A DNA stretch of 64,000 nt from Hymenopus coronatus (Eukaryota; Arthropoda; Insecta; Mantodea; Hymenopodidae): the NCBI GenBank assembly GCA_030762935.1, contig CM060899.1:64282501-64346500 (forward strand). Reading direction: 5' to 3'. The position numbers and the translations under genes were made by a program. Each line of letters begins with the position of its first letter. Within the stretch, counting starts at the first letter, position 1. Positions 20,747 to 30,575 of this stretch are shown here, piece after piece. The notes under the pieces are model-generated. The model saw only the letters and a list, made by a program, of their open reading frames with translations. It ran no database searches and was not told the origin of the DNA.

Positions 20747-21430
20747 GTGTACTTAGGACTCACATTTACAATGAACGGAAAATGGACAAAACACATCGAC
20801 ATCACGAAACACAAGGCAAGGGTGAAAGCGGCGGAAGCTCTCCGGATACGCTACAGAATACCGAATATATCCATAACCTTAATGGAAACTGTATACGGAG
20901 CAACAGTTAGATCCACGATGACAAACGGAGGAGAAATATGGGGGTGGGAACAAACAGGGAATCTGGATCAAGTGAGGACCCACTTTTTGAAAGGAATTCT
21001 GGGTGTAGGGAGGGGTTCGGCAAACTGCGGAATAATGAGGGAATTCGGGGCACATAGTGAAACGATAGAGTGCAAAATCAGAGCAGTTAAATATTGGATG
21101 AGAATCGTTCACGGAAACCAATCTCTAATTAGGGCAGTCTGCTACCGTGAACAGTTGCGAATGGAAGGTAATTTGACGTGGGCATCAAAATTAAAGAAAG
21201 GGTTGGAAACCATTGGGATGGGAGACATTTGGATGGCGGGTCAGGAAAACAGGCGGAGTATTTGGAGAAAAATTAAGAACCGCTTCTGTGATATTGACAG
21301 ACAGCAAATAATTGCGCAATGCGCAGAGAAGGTGTCATTAGAAGTACAGTCTGGGCTAAAATCGGAGTGGGGCAGTACATCAAAACGGGTACCAAACTCA
21401 TTAGAGAGGGGCTCGCGTGGATTTGACTAG
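20747..21430 (+). pseudogene. LINE reverse transcriptase, C-terminal part (relic)
   Basis: A 227-residue open frame starting YLGLTFTMNGKW, the segment just after the RT palm in CR1/Jockey-type LINEs, and continuing through the thumb and linker region (GGEIWGWEQ, FLKGILGVGRGSANCGI). The same residues are encoded on the minus strand at about 62,690-63,300. The palm with YADD is absent because the element is truncated. It ends at a stop at 21,430, and the reading frame shifts before the zinc-knuckle part. Confidence 0.85.
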
Positions 21431-21738
21431 GAGCATGGAGGAGCACGAAAATTTCTGACGAGAATGGTACGGGAATCTGTCCCATTTGCGAGTAGGAAGA
21501 GTCGTGGACTCACATCTTGGCAAGATGTAGGGGTACGGAGGAATGGCGGGAAAAATATTTGCCGCGAGTTTTTACCACTGCGAATGTAGATCTAGAAGCA
21601 TGTTGGACGCTACTGGCAGGCATGGAAGACGTGGACGGGCTAGGTAAATTTATACTTAAGGCAAGACAGCTGAGATCTGAGGAGGCTGCCAATAGAGAAG
21701 GGGGGGGGGGAGCAATAAGTTCGACTAAACAAAAGTGA
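21431..21738 (+). pseudogene. LINE C-terminal zinc-knuckle-like segment (relic)
   Basis: Reading around one stop, the segment encodes CPICE..EESWTHILARCRG, a Cys-x2-Cys...His...Cys pattern common at the C-terminus of CR1/Jockey-type LINE proteins. ARQLRSEEAANREGGGG and the stop follow. A G10 run at about 21,700 is a likely frameshift site. The equivalent region of the other copy lies at 62,355-62,600 on the minus strand. Confidence 0.75.
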
Positions 21739-22053
21739 CTACAATGTTCTACATACATATATATTTTATATCATACTTAGATCACTGTTGTGCTATGGTT
21801 TTATATATTGTGTCTTTTAAGTGTAATTATCTATTATAAGAGGGTGCATTTATGAAGGTGTACTCTGTGCTGTAAATTTAAATTGTTATATTTGAATATC
21901 TTTGTATTTTTATTTTCGGGTTGACTCTTAATTCTTTATTGTTGTTTAATATTGTTTTTGACTGTGTATTACCTTTGACTTCTTATTTTCGTGTTTACTC
22001 TTTATGTCAATAAATACACTTATTTATTCATTCATTCATTCAACTTACATATC

Positions 22054-22567
22054 AAGTATTTCAAAAAGATATGTTAATATTGGAACTTAGTTCTGTTCTT
22101 ATCGTTGAGCACAACGCAAATATTGAAATCAGATGGAGGTTCACGATTATGGCACTCTAAATGGAAAAAATGGAGACGGGGTTACCCCTTTAAACCCTCT
22201 GGATGTTAAGGGCGCCTCAAAAGGTTTACAAAGGCAAACACCTTTCCACTAGTTAGTGCTATATTAAATTTAGGCACACACTTAATCACTCCATCGTCTA
22301 CACTGACAGAAGGAAGGGAGCTAACTGGAAGAACAAACCCAGGGCTTAATAGAAGCTTCTAGAGGGAATGTTTGCCAAAGGAAACGGGAGAGACAGGCAA
22401 GAAGTTTCAAGTATAATCGCAGAATACCACTGAGTATTCCCTGTTCCTGCTACATGCCCACAGGATTTCAGACGAAAAGCTTCAACTCGCCTTCCTGGCA
22501 TTAGTAGCTCACGTTCCTATACTAGACTTGGCAGCCAATCACAATAAATTGCCTGAGCACCACATGA
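22054..22567. other. Unique spacer, no gene seen
   Basis: About 510 bp with no match elsewhere in the window and no open frame worth calling. Confidence 0.45.
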
Positions 22568-22690
22568 TTTTTACTTTCTCTACACGTACTATGTACATAG
22601 TGTATAGAGAAGGTACTCTATTGCACCCAAAAATTCGATACCGAGATTTCACCCGAAATATATGTTTTAATACCCCTTGAATCCAAAAAA
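22568..22690 (+). mobile_element. HE element, 5' end fragment
   Basis: Has the complete T-run, palindrome and GATACCGAGATTTCACC block. It ends at CCTTGAATCCAAAAAAA, where the 3' end of a minus-orientation copy begins. Confidence 0.87.
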
Positions 22691-23448
22691 AATCTGATGT
22701 GTTCCATTCACATGACTTTCTCTACATCTCTGCAACAAATTATTGTTAAAAAGCTTATGCTTCTATTCACTTCATGCTAATCAAGAAAAAATTATCACAA
22801 ATATCTTATTACTTGCTTCCTTGCAAGTAGAAGCGAAACAAGGGAGTACCACAGGTTAAAGTGATAGTCAAAAGCTGGTTGCTACGTGACTGAAGTTCCT
22901 TTGTTTGTATGGGCAGGAGTTGACAAATTCCTTTATGAGAAAAGTATGTTTTTCAAGGCTGAAACCAAAATCAAGCAATGTCTAAAAAATGATCAACTCC
23001 ACGAAAAAAAAATGAATATAACATAAATTGTGAGTTTTAATGTGCTCTACATTTTCTGTCTGTTATGTCTTTGTCTATCTCTTGCGGTTTACCAGTTATA
23101 CAAAATTCTCTAAAGTTTATCCAGAATAAAGCAGTCTTCAGAGGCTATTCCCAGAAAATTCAACATATACATTTTATTTTTCAGGTAAATATCTTATATA
23201 TATAAGATATTTTAATCAAAATCATTAGAACCACTTTTTAGAAAATTAAAATTTTCGAAAATAGTTCCATGTAAAGGGTAGTTTGGGGTGGGGGATTTTC
23301 TTGAAAATCTTCGTGTCGCATCCTTGGACTATACCAAACGTAAATACCAATTTTTGTATTTAATGGTCTTTTCGTTTTTGAGCTATGCTCCCACAGACAC
23401 ACACACACAGACACACACACACACACACGGACATTTTTGTAAAAATGC
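22691..23448 (-). mobile_element. HE element, 5' end missing
   Basis: Runs from AATCTGATGTGTTCCATTCA to the T-run after CATTTTTGTAAAAATGC, where a plus copy starts. The body is intact, with a CA microsatellite at about 23,398-23,428. Confidence 0.87.
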
Positions 23449-24301
23449 TTTTTACTTTCTCTATACGTACTATGTACATAGTGTACAGAGAAGGTATTGT
23501 ATTGCACCCAAAATTCGATACCGTGATTTCAACGGAAATATTCGTTTTGGGTCCCCCTGAATCCAAAAAAAAAAAAGGATTTTTACAAAAAGATCCATGT
23601 GTGTGTGCGTGTGTGTCTGTGGGCAGCATAGCTCAAAAACGAAAATACCGTTAACTACCAATTTAGAACCCTCAAAGACACGAAGATTTACAAGAAAATC
23701 CGCCCACCCCCAACTACCCTTTACATGGAACTTTTTTCAAAAATTTTAATTTTCTCAAAAATGGCTTTAACGATTTTGGTTAAAATATCGCATATTAAAG
23801 ATATTTACCTGATAAATAAAATGTATATCTTGAAGTTTCTGGGAATAGCCTCTGAAGACTACTTTATTCTCGATGAATTTAACGGAATTTTGCATAACTG
23901 CTAAGCCGTAAGAGATAGACAAAAACTTACTTCACAAAAGATGTAGAACACCTTAAAACACACACTTTATGTAACAGAATTCTTTTTCGTGGAGTTTATC
24001 GTTTTTGAAATATTCCTTGTTTTTGGTTTCAGCTTTGAAAAACTTATGCTTTTCTCATACAGGAATTTGTCAACTTGTGTCCACACAAACAAAGGAACTT
24101 CAGTCATATAGCAACCAGCTTTTGACTATCACTTTAACCTATGGTAGTCTCTAATTTCGCTTCTACTTACAAGGAAGCAAGTAATAAGACTATTTCTGCT
24201 AATGTTTTCTCAATTATCATGAAGTAAATAGAAGCATAAACTTTTTAACAATAATTTGTTGCAGAGATGTAGAGAAATTCATGTGAATGGAACACATCAG
24301 A
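23449..24301 (+). mobile_element. HE element, complete copy, head-to-head with previous
   Basis: Begins in the T-run of the preceding minus copy, the same target position as at 15,225, 49,314 and 50,986. The palindrome ACTATGTACATAGTG is intact. It ends CATGTGAATGGAACACATCAGA. The GATCTTCCAAGG-type block near 23,665 is partly deleted. Confidence 0.88.
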
Positions 24302-24344
24302 TTTTTTTCCTTACGTCGTTACACGTGTTAGTAGACTCTATGTA

Positions 24345-24730
24345 AAATTACAAGTCATTCCTGTCAATAGTTGACTGTCGGCAGTTGTTTGAAGCAGTGG
24401 AAGTGTGCATTGCTTTGAAAATGGAGAAATTCGAGTATAGTGCTGATATAAAGTTCTTCGTAAAAGAAGGTTTAACACCAACAGAAATTCATTTGCGATT
24501 TGTAAATGTGTATGGTGACTCTTCACCTTTAGTTTCCACTGTAAGAAATGGGCGGCCGATTTTAAACGTGGCCGTGAAAGCGTCCAAGACGATTCACGCG
24601 AAGAACTTCCAAAAACTATAGCCACACCGGAAATCATTGAAAAAGTTCATGAAATAATTTTGGAAGATCGGCGTACAAAGGTGCGTTAAACTGCAAATGC
24701 AGTAAAAGTGGGCCTTAAACGCTGCAAAAA
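24345..24730 (+). pseudogene. mariner-type transposase, N-terminal relic (copy 1)
   Basis: Encodes MEKFEYSADIKFFVKEGLTP...EIHLRFVNVYGDSSP, the helix-turn-helix DNA-binding start of a mariner transposase. A one-base deletion near 24,541 shifts the frame. The next frame continues KKWAADFKRGRESVQDD...TPEIIEKVHEIILEDRR until a stop at about 24,688. The DDD catalytic region is absent. It shares its upstream stretch AATAGTTGACTGT..GCAGTTGTTTGAAGC with copy 2 at 27,521. A subfamily B HE fragment cuts it off on the right. Confidence 0.85.
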
Positions 24731-24891
24731 ATTCTGATGTGTTACAGTCACATGAATTTCTCTAGCTGCTCTACAAACAAACATCTTACAAAAGATGTTC
24801 TTTCTGCACCATGTTAAACAAGATAAACATTAGCAGAATGTTCCTACTACTTAGTTGCTTACAAGCAGAAGGGAACTAAAGGAATGCACCG
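24731..24891 (-). mobile_element. HE element, subfamily B 3' end fragment
   Basis: Starts TTCTGATGTGTTACAGTCAC, then ATTTCTCTAGCTGCTCTAC (subfamily B signature), and runs to AGGAATGCACCGG. There it is replaced by the 75-bp tandem array. Confidence 0.8.
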
Positions 24892-25560
24892 GTTATCTTA
24901 ATGTACGCGTTCACATAAACGTATAACGCAAACACAGAAGTTTGTTTCCAGTTATTTTAATGTACGCGTTCACAATGTTTGACGCTGACATAAACGTATA
25001 ACGCAAACACAGAAGTTTGTTTCCAGTTATTTTAATGTACGCGTTCACAATGATTGACGCTGACATAAACGTATAACGCAAACTCTGAAGTTTGTTTCCA
25101 GTTATTTTAATGTACGCGTTCACAATGATTGACGCTGACATAAACGTAAAACGCAAACTCTGAAGTTTGTTTCCAGTTATTTTAATGTACGCGTTCACAA
25201 CGTTTGACGCTGACATAAACGTATAACGCAAACTCTGAAGTTTGTTTACAGTTATTTTAATGTACGCGTTCACAATGATTGACGCTGACATAAACGTATA
25301 ACGCAAACTCTGAAGTTTGTTTCCAGTTATTTTAATGTACGCGTTCACAATAGTTGACGCTGACTCAAATGTATAATTATACAGGGAAGTTTGTTTCATA
25401 TTATCTTTATGTACGTGTTCATTATGTCTAACTTGGGCGTAAATTGACCATAAACGTTTAATTTAACACAGAAGTTTGTTTCCAGTTATCTTAATGCATG
25501 CGTTCACAATGTCTAACGCTGACATAGGCATGTCTATAAACGTATAAGGTAAACACAGAT
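24892..25560. repeat. 75-bp tandem repeat (about 8-9 copies)
   Basis: Unit landmarks are GTTATTTTAATGTACGCGTT, CACAATGATTGACGCTGACA, TAAACGTATAACGCAAACTC and TGAAGTTTGTTTCCA. Unit starts fall at 24,951, 25,026, 25,101, 25,176, 25,251 and 25,326, exactly 75 bp apart. The first unit is short (internal deletion) and the last two or three are degenerate. Because 75 is a multiple of 3, a 162-residue minus frame with 25-residue repeats runs through it, and I treat that frame as a by-product. Confidence 0.92.
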
Positions 25561-25911
25561 ATTATGCCTCTTCTGTCGACGTCATTCCGGAGTTCGTCCG
25601 GCAGTAGTTCAGATGTGAGGGCTCTCTGTGAACTATTTGTTGGAACGTTAATAGTTAAAACCCATGCTTATGCCAGCATTGCTTTATGAGGCCACCGCTA
25701 TGTCATATCAATTGCTGAAGCTCGTACAACATCACCTTTTGCTAAATGAAATATAATTTATTCAAGATTACCATTTATACTTTATTCGTTCCATAGTTTC
25801 ACATAGCATTTTAGCTTCATCTATCTCTGGTTTTTGCTATGGATAGTTTTACTTGCAGTGGATTTCATATCTAACATTTGTCTTCATTATATCTCTCATA
25901 ATTTTACTTTC
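25561..25911. other. Unique spacer
   Basis: About 350 bp with a GC-richer left part (near 25,575-25,640) and no recognisable coding or repeat signal. Confidence 0.45.
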
Positions 25912-26660
25912 TCTACATATCACATGGTACTAGGTAGAGATGGTATACAAAAAATCGATACCGAAGTTTCAGCAGAAATACATTTTTAGAAAAAGGTCTA
26001 GCGCGCGCTTGTGTCCGTGATAACTCGAAAAGAAAATATGGTAAAATACCAAACTTAGTATTTAAGTTTAGTATCTTTCAAGGATGCGATACGGAGATTT
26101 TGAAGAAAATCACTTCACCCCAAACTACATTTTACATGGAAAAAAAAACTTAGAAAATATTGATTTCCTCAAAAATGGCACTAATGTATGGATTAAAATG
26201 ATAATAAAATGTATATCATGAATTTTTGGGGAATAGCTTCTAAATACACACCTCTTTATTCTGGAAGAATTTTGCATAACTGGTAAACTGTAAGAGATAG
26301 ACTAAAACTTATCACACGAAAAATGTAGATCACGATAAAACACACAATTTATCTCAAATACATTTTTTTAGATAATGCTTTTATTGGTTTTAGATTTAAA
26401 AAAACTTACTTTTCTCATACAGGAATTTGTCAACTCGTGTCCATACAAACAAAGGAACTTCAGACACATAGCAACCAGATTTTGACTATCACTTTAACCT
26501 ATGGTACTCCCTTATTTCGCTTCTACTTACAAGGAAACTAGTAATAAGACTATTTCAGCTATGTTTTCTGGATTAGCATGAAGTAAATAGAATGAAAACC
26601 TTTTTAACAATAATTTGTTGCAGAGATGTAGAGAAAGTCATGTGAATGGAACACATCAGA
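25912..26660 (+). mobile_element. HE element, diverged copy
   Basis: The 5' palindrome is eroded (CTACATATCACATGGTACTA) and several internal blocks are shortened, including loss of the ~30 bp before TGATAATAAAATG. The 3' end is well preserved (CATGTGAATGGAACACATCAGA). It is among the most diverged copies. Confidence 0.82.
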
Positions 26661-26674
26661 TTTTTTTTTTTTTT

Positions 26675-26764
26675 GGATTTGGGGCACCGAAATTATGTAT
26701 TTCCGGTGAAATTTGGTATCGAATTTTTGGGTGCAATACAATAGCTTCTCTATGTACTATGTAA
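26675..26764 (-). mobile_element. HE element, 5' end fragment
   Basis: GGATTTGGGGCACCGAAATT through TTGGTATCGAATTTTTGGG to CTTCTCTATGTACTATGTA. It follows a plus copy's 3' end through a T14 run, so the plus copy probably inserted into the T-run of this minus copy, whose other part is now gone. Confidence 0.8.
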
Positions 26765-27025
26765 ATTCCAATAGTATTCCGTATACTTTCAATATTTTCT
26801 GGTGTCCTCAATGTCCTGGGTGTTCCCGGTGGCACTTGGGGTAGTACGGAACTATCCTACACACTTCCGAATCGTGTGCCGATTTTGTTACTCTTCCATG
26901 TCTCCCAATGTTGAATTGCTGTCGAAACTTCCTCTGCATCGCTACCACACTGTCAGCGCTTCTGAAATACGCTTGAGTCACAAGCGCGCTGCGTCGCGGT
27001 CCAACGCTCCTTTGTTACTAAACTG
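26765..27025 (-). pseudogene. DUF4817-type helix-turn-helix transposon domain (relic)
   Basis: Minus-strand translation gives KERWTATQR near 27,010, then in the next frame AYFRSADSVVAMQRKFRQQF with NIGRHGRV, and further on PPGTPRTLRTPENIESIR at about 26,770-26,845. This order matches the DUF4817 domain found in many arthropod transposon-derived proteins. At least two frameshifts and one stop break it. The downstream part of the element is missing, cut by the HE fragment. No complete frame exists. Confidence 0.65.
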
Positions 27026-27130
27026 ACATCCTTCCTGCTATGCTCTACCCTGCTCCATTCTACCCTCATTGCAGGGATGTTTGTGCTACCAACCGTTGAA
27101 AGTTACAGATTGTTTCTACTGAAACCTATA

Positions 27131-27905
27131 TACGAGTGTTAGCTGATAAGTCCCGGGCCTCTCAATGAAAACTTCATTTAAAAATTGTTTTTATTGCTCT
27201 ATTTCTCAACATAATCTCCACAAAGGCTAATACATTTGTCATATCGGTGTTCTAATTTAATTAAACCATATTTGTAGTGCGATTTATCAGGGTCCTCAAA
27301 ACAGCTGTTTAGCGCATCAATGGCCCTCTCGTTGCTGGGAAATCTTCGTCCTCCAAGAACTTTTTTGGGGTTTGAGAACGGTGGTGGTCACTGGGTGCTA
27401 GATCTGGTGAATAGGGTGGATGTTCAAGTACTTTGAACTTTAATTCGCACATGTTTCCCATTGCAATGACAATGGGCCGGAGCATTGTCATGATGTAACA
27501 ATTCTTTTTTTATTCCAGGCAATAGTTGACTGTATGCAGTTGTTTGAAGCAGTTGAAGTGCGCATTGCTTTGATAATGGAGAAATTCGAGTATCATGCTG
27601 TGATAAAATTCTTCGTAAAAGAAGGTTTAACATCCTCAGAAATTCATTTTCGGATTGTAAATGTGTATGGTGACTCTTCACCTTCAGTTTCCACTGTGAA
27701 GAAATGGGCGGCGGATTTTAATTGTGAAAGCGTCCAATACGATCCACGCGAAGGACGTTCAAAAACTGTAACCACACCGGAAGTCATTGAAAAAAAGCAT
27801 GACATGATTTTGGAAGATCGGCGTAGAATGTAAATCGCTAATGCTCTTGGAATTTCAAAGAAACGTATTGGTCACATCTTGCATCAGGAATTAAACATGA
27901 AAAAG
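27131..27905. mobile_element. mariner relic with internal inversion (copy 2)
   Basis: The left part (27,131-27,518) is the transposase C-terminal half on the minus strand. It starts at an end-like sequence TTAGCTGATAAGTCCCGGGC and encodes, reading leftward, LLHHDNAPAH (second catalytic Asp) and HPPYSPDLAPSD (third Asp), then a degenerate C-terminus. The right part (27,519-27,905) is the N-terminal helix-turn-helix half on the plus strand. The two halves point away from each other, so the copy has been inverted at about 27,519. It is cut on the right by a SINE. Confidence 0.8.
27575..27905 (+). pseudogene. mariner transposase N-terminal half (within copy 2)
   Basis: MEKFEYHAVIKFFVKEGLTS, then FRIVNVYGDSSPSVSTVKKW and TPEVIEKKHDMILEDRRRM, a stop, and in frame again ANALGISKKRIGHILHQELN before LNMKKLCA. 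This is the two-helix-turn-helix DNA-binding region. One stop near 27,832 aside, the frame is well kept, better than copy 1. Confidence 0.85.
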
Positions 27906-28190
27906 CTCTGTGCAAGTGGTAGAGACCGGGAGATCCCTGGTTCAAATCTCGGTTATGGCATTGAATTTTTCAGTCTGCCTCAACCTATCCCAGGTCGTGA
28001 GGTCCGCATTAACTGGCCTGGCGGGATCGAAGCGCTGAGCACATCTCTACAATACTGCACTCCATCCATGAAGTGTAGTGGACCGAGATAGGGGACGCAG
28101 AGGCCGGGCGGTAGGCCCAGGCTCTTAGTGAGCTGTGCCAAGGAGGAGCATACCTATCCAACTCCTGTCCTACACACCGTACCTGTGAGA
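27906..28190 (+). mobile_element. tRNA-derived SINE (type 5; tail related to type 3)
   Basis: The head has TGCAAGTGGTAGAGACCGGG (A box) and CTGGTTCAAATCTCGGTTAT (B box). The body has GCATTAACTGGCCTGGCGGG, TACTGCACTCCATCCATGAA and GGCCGGGCGGTAGGCCC, which align with CATTAACCGGCCGG and TGCACCCCATCCATG of the type 3 SINE at 19,801. Same tail, different tRNA head. It is inserted into the mariner relic. Confidence 0.75.
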
Positions 28191-28362
28191 AAACAAATAA
28201 TATTATCACAATTGTCCATAATAGTTGGCTATACCATGAATCCTGGGACTTAAAGTACTTCCAACATTGTAAGTCGCCATTGGGGTTGTCATCTCAAAAT
28301 AATTTGAGATCACCTTGTGGTTTGCCAAGATGCATGCGAGTCAGTTGAGAAATTTATTGATA
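28191..28362. other. Short unique spacer between two SINEs
   Basis: No recognisable content. It does not continue the interrupted mariner. Confidence 0.4.
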
Positions 28363-28470
28363 TTCCGGCATTATGCTCAGTGGTAGATCAACCGGCTACA
28401 GACCGGAATATTCGTGGTTCAAATCCCAGCTATGGCATTAAAATTTTTAGTCTGACTCTACTTATCCATA
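28363..28470 (+). mobile_element. tRNA-derived SINE, head only (type 5 relative)
   Basis: ATGCTCAGTGGTAGATCAAC (A box) and CGTGGTTCAAATCCCAGCTA (B box), then ATGGCATTAAAATTTTTAGT. The last block matches ATGGCATTGAATTTTTCAGT of the SINE at 27,906. The body is lost at the HE insertion that follows. Confidence 0.65.
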
Positions 28471-29314
28471 TTTATTACTTTCTCTATACTCACTATGTAC
28501 ATAGTGTATAGAGAATGTATTGCACTCCACCCAAAAATTCGATACCGAGATTTCACCGGAAATATATGTTTTAGGGTCCCCTGTATCTAAAAAAAAGTAC
28601 TTTCAGAAAAATGTTCGTGTGTGTGTGTGTCCGTGTGTCCATATGTCCATGTGTCTGTGAACACGATAACTCAAAAACGAAAAGTCGCTAAAATACCAAA
28701 CTCGGTATTTAAGTTTAGTATCTTCTAGGGATGCGACACAAAGATTTTGAGAAAAATCCCCCCACCTCTAACTAACCTTTACATGGAACTTTTTTCGAAA
28801 ATTTTGATTTTCTCAAAAATGGCTCTAACGATTTTGATTAAAATTTCGTATATTAAAGATATTTACCTGACAAATAACATTTATATTTTCAATTTTCTGG
28901 GAATAGCCTCTGAAGACTACTTTATTCTGGATGAATTTTTCATAACTACTAAACCGTAAGAGATGGACAAAAACTTAACCCACAAAAATGTAGAGCACGT
29001 TAAAACACCCAATTTATGTTATACACATTTTTTTCGTGGAGTTGATCGTTTTTGAGATAACCCTTTTTCTTGGTTTCAGCTTTGAAAAACTTATACTTTT
29101 CTCATACAGGAATTTGTCAACTCCTGTCCATACAAACAAAGGAACATTAGTCACATAGCAACCAGCTTTTGGCTTTCACTTTAACCTATGATACTCCCTT
29201 ATTTCGCTTCTACTTACAATAAAGCAAGAAATAAAGACTATTTCTGCTAATTTTTCTCGATTAGTATGAAATAAATAAAAGATAAGCTTATTAACAATAA
29301 TGGAACACATCAGA
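28471..29314 (+). mobile_element. HE element, near-complete copy
   Basis: Begins TTTATTACTTTCTCTATACT with an intact palindrome. The microsatellite mixes GT and GTCC units. A small deletion removes ATTTGTTGCAGAGATATAGAG AAAGTCATGTGA, so the 3' end reads ACAATAATGGAACACATCAGA. Confidence 0.88.
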
Positions 29315-29319
29315 TTTTT

Positions 29320-29385
29320 TTATTCTGTGGACATGAAAACACAATCTCGAAATTGAATTCTTGGATACAGTGCATTCTTTGATCT
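29320..29385 (-). mobile_element. HE element, degenerate 5' end fragment (possible)
   Basis: GACATGAAAACACAATCTCG, AATTGAATTCTTGGATACAG and GTGCATTCTTTGATCTAGGT resemble the GGTGAAATCTCGGTATCGAA..CAATACCTTCTC block of a minus copy. The position after a plus copy's T-run is the usual one. Confidence 0.5.
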
Positions 29386-29427
29386 AGGTAAGCTAGAAAG
29401 GAAATTCACTCCCTGCGGAAACAGAGA

Positions 29428-29487
<60 letters not shown>

Positions 29488-29930
29488 AACAGAAGTAATA
29501 TCAAATGAAGTTGAAGGAGGTACTTTTCATAGCGAGTATTGTCGTCGGTGAATTTTCCAATGAACGATTGATCATTCTTTAAATATTAGTATTCTTGGAT
29601 GTTTCCTCTGAGCGTGTACTGTTGAAGGGAAGGGCACAGCTTCGAGATGGAAACTGTAATGGAAAATCGATCTCGACATTAATTCCAAGTGACTGCTAGG
29701 GGTTCTGCAAATGTCACGTCATATCCTGATCAACGATTCAGTCACGCCTTCATCCCTCCACCCCCTCCGATTAGGGAGTAGAGCAAATATACCTGCCTAC
29801 TGGGCAAGTTTATCTTTCAAATTCATCCCTTAAACTTTTCCTTCACCTTCAGAACACAAGAACACATGTATCAAGAAGTATTTGTTTTCTTTCTTATATA
29901 CCCACTATATGCCTCCCCTTATTGCCATTA
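29386..29930. other. Unique region with (GA)n run
   Basis: About 545 bp. A pure GA repeat lies at 29,423-29,484. The rest has no recognisable content. Confidence 0.5.
29423..29484. repeat. (GA)n microsatellite
   Basis: About 30 GA dinucleotides with one early interruption. Confidence 0.92.
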
Positions 29931-30110
29931 TACTTTCTCTACCTCATACTATGTACACAGTAAGTAGAGAAGGTATTATATTCCACCCAAAGATTTCAAT
30001 GGTAATACATCTTTTTGACATTTTATTTGTCGTGTACATATCTATATTACATGCGGTATATTTTATCAAAATCGTTAGAGAAAATCAACACCTTCGAAAG
30101 TTTATAAATA
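29931..30110. mobile_element. HE element, fragment with internal inversion
   Basis: The first 70 bp are a plus 5' end (ACTTTCTCTACCTCATACTA..AGAGAAGGTATTAT). From about 30,015 the sequence is minus-orientation body (TTTTATTTGTCGTGTACATA, TTATCAAAATCGTTAGAGAA). One half is therefore inverted relative to the other. Confidence 0.7.
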
Positions 30111-30114
30111 AAAG

Positions 30115-30575
30115 ACAAGTTCATAGAAAACAATTATTTTATTACTAAAAGTTTGGTACGCTTATGGTTACTTTTCAACATAATCACCGAAAAGATTGAG
30201 ACATTTATCGTACCTGTGCTCAAGCTTTGCAATACCCGCTTCAAAAAATGTCGCCAATGATTTCAAATGAGCATTGACGTTATTTTGAAGATCTTTGTAA
30301 TTTACGTTTGCGGAGAGCCATTGAAAACAAACGAAAAGGAATTGTGTTGATCCATGACAACGCTGGTCCACACACTGCTGACACAACCCATCGGCTCCTT
30401 AAACAATTTCAATGGGATATTTTCTATCATCCGCCGTACAGTCCTGAACTGGCGCCCAGCGACTTTCACCTTTTCCCTGAACTGAAGATGTGGCTAGGAG
30501 GACAGCACTTTCAAACCAACGAAGATATTCGAAACAACATCAATGCTCATTTGAAATCATTGGCATGGATTTTTA
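30115..30575. mobile_element. mariner relic with internal inversion (copy 3)
   Basis: The left part (30,115-30,302), read on the minus strand, encodes NAHLKSLATFFEAGIAKLEH and RYDKCLNLFGDYVEK, the transposase C-terminus, followed by a stop and an AT-rich end. The right part (30,303-30,575) on the plus strand encodes VLIHDNAGPHT and HPPYSPELAPSDFHLFPELK, the second and third catalytic Asp regions (34 residues apart, as in the D,D34D group), and then NNINAHLKSLA. The short NAHLKSLA block is present in both halves in opposite orientation. The architecture matches copy 2. Confidence 0.82.
30308..30575 (+). pseudogene. mariner transposase catalytic segment (relic)
   Basis: Open frame with RAIENKRKGIVLIHDNAGPH, FYHPPYSPELAPSDFHLFPE and FQTNEDIRNNINAHLK. 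It has the last two catalytic aspartates of the mariner triad. The first Asp and the DNA-binding domain are absent. Beyond about 30,575 the frame runs into unrelated sequence. Confidence 0.85.

Larger units (their letters stand above)
20661..22041 (+). mobile_element. Non-LTR retrotransposon (LINE), 5'-truncated, with 12-bp target duplication
   Basis: Carries the C-terminal part of a reverse-transcriptase polyprotein, a short 3' region and a TTCA-repeat tail (22,027-22,041). AACTTACATATC occurs at 20,649-20,660 and again at 22,042-22,053, so it is flanked by a perfect 12-bp target duplication. It belongs to the same family as the minus-strand copy at 62,029-64,000. By alignment of the two, a ~20-bp deletion lies near 20,680. 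It is dead: truncated and frameshifted. Confidence 0.9.

Noticed and set aside
24911..25399. 162-residue minus-strand frame with 25-residue repeats, resembling a repeat protein
   Set aside because: It is fully explained by a 75-bp tandem repeat whose length is a multiple of three. There is no start context, flank or homology to suggest a gene.
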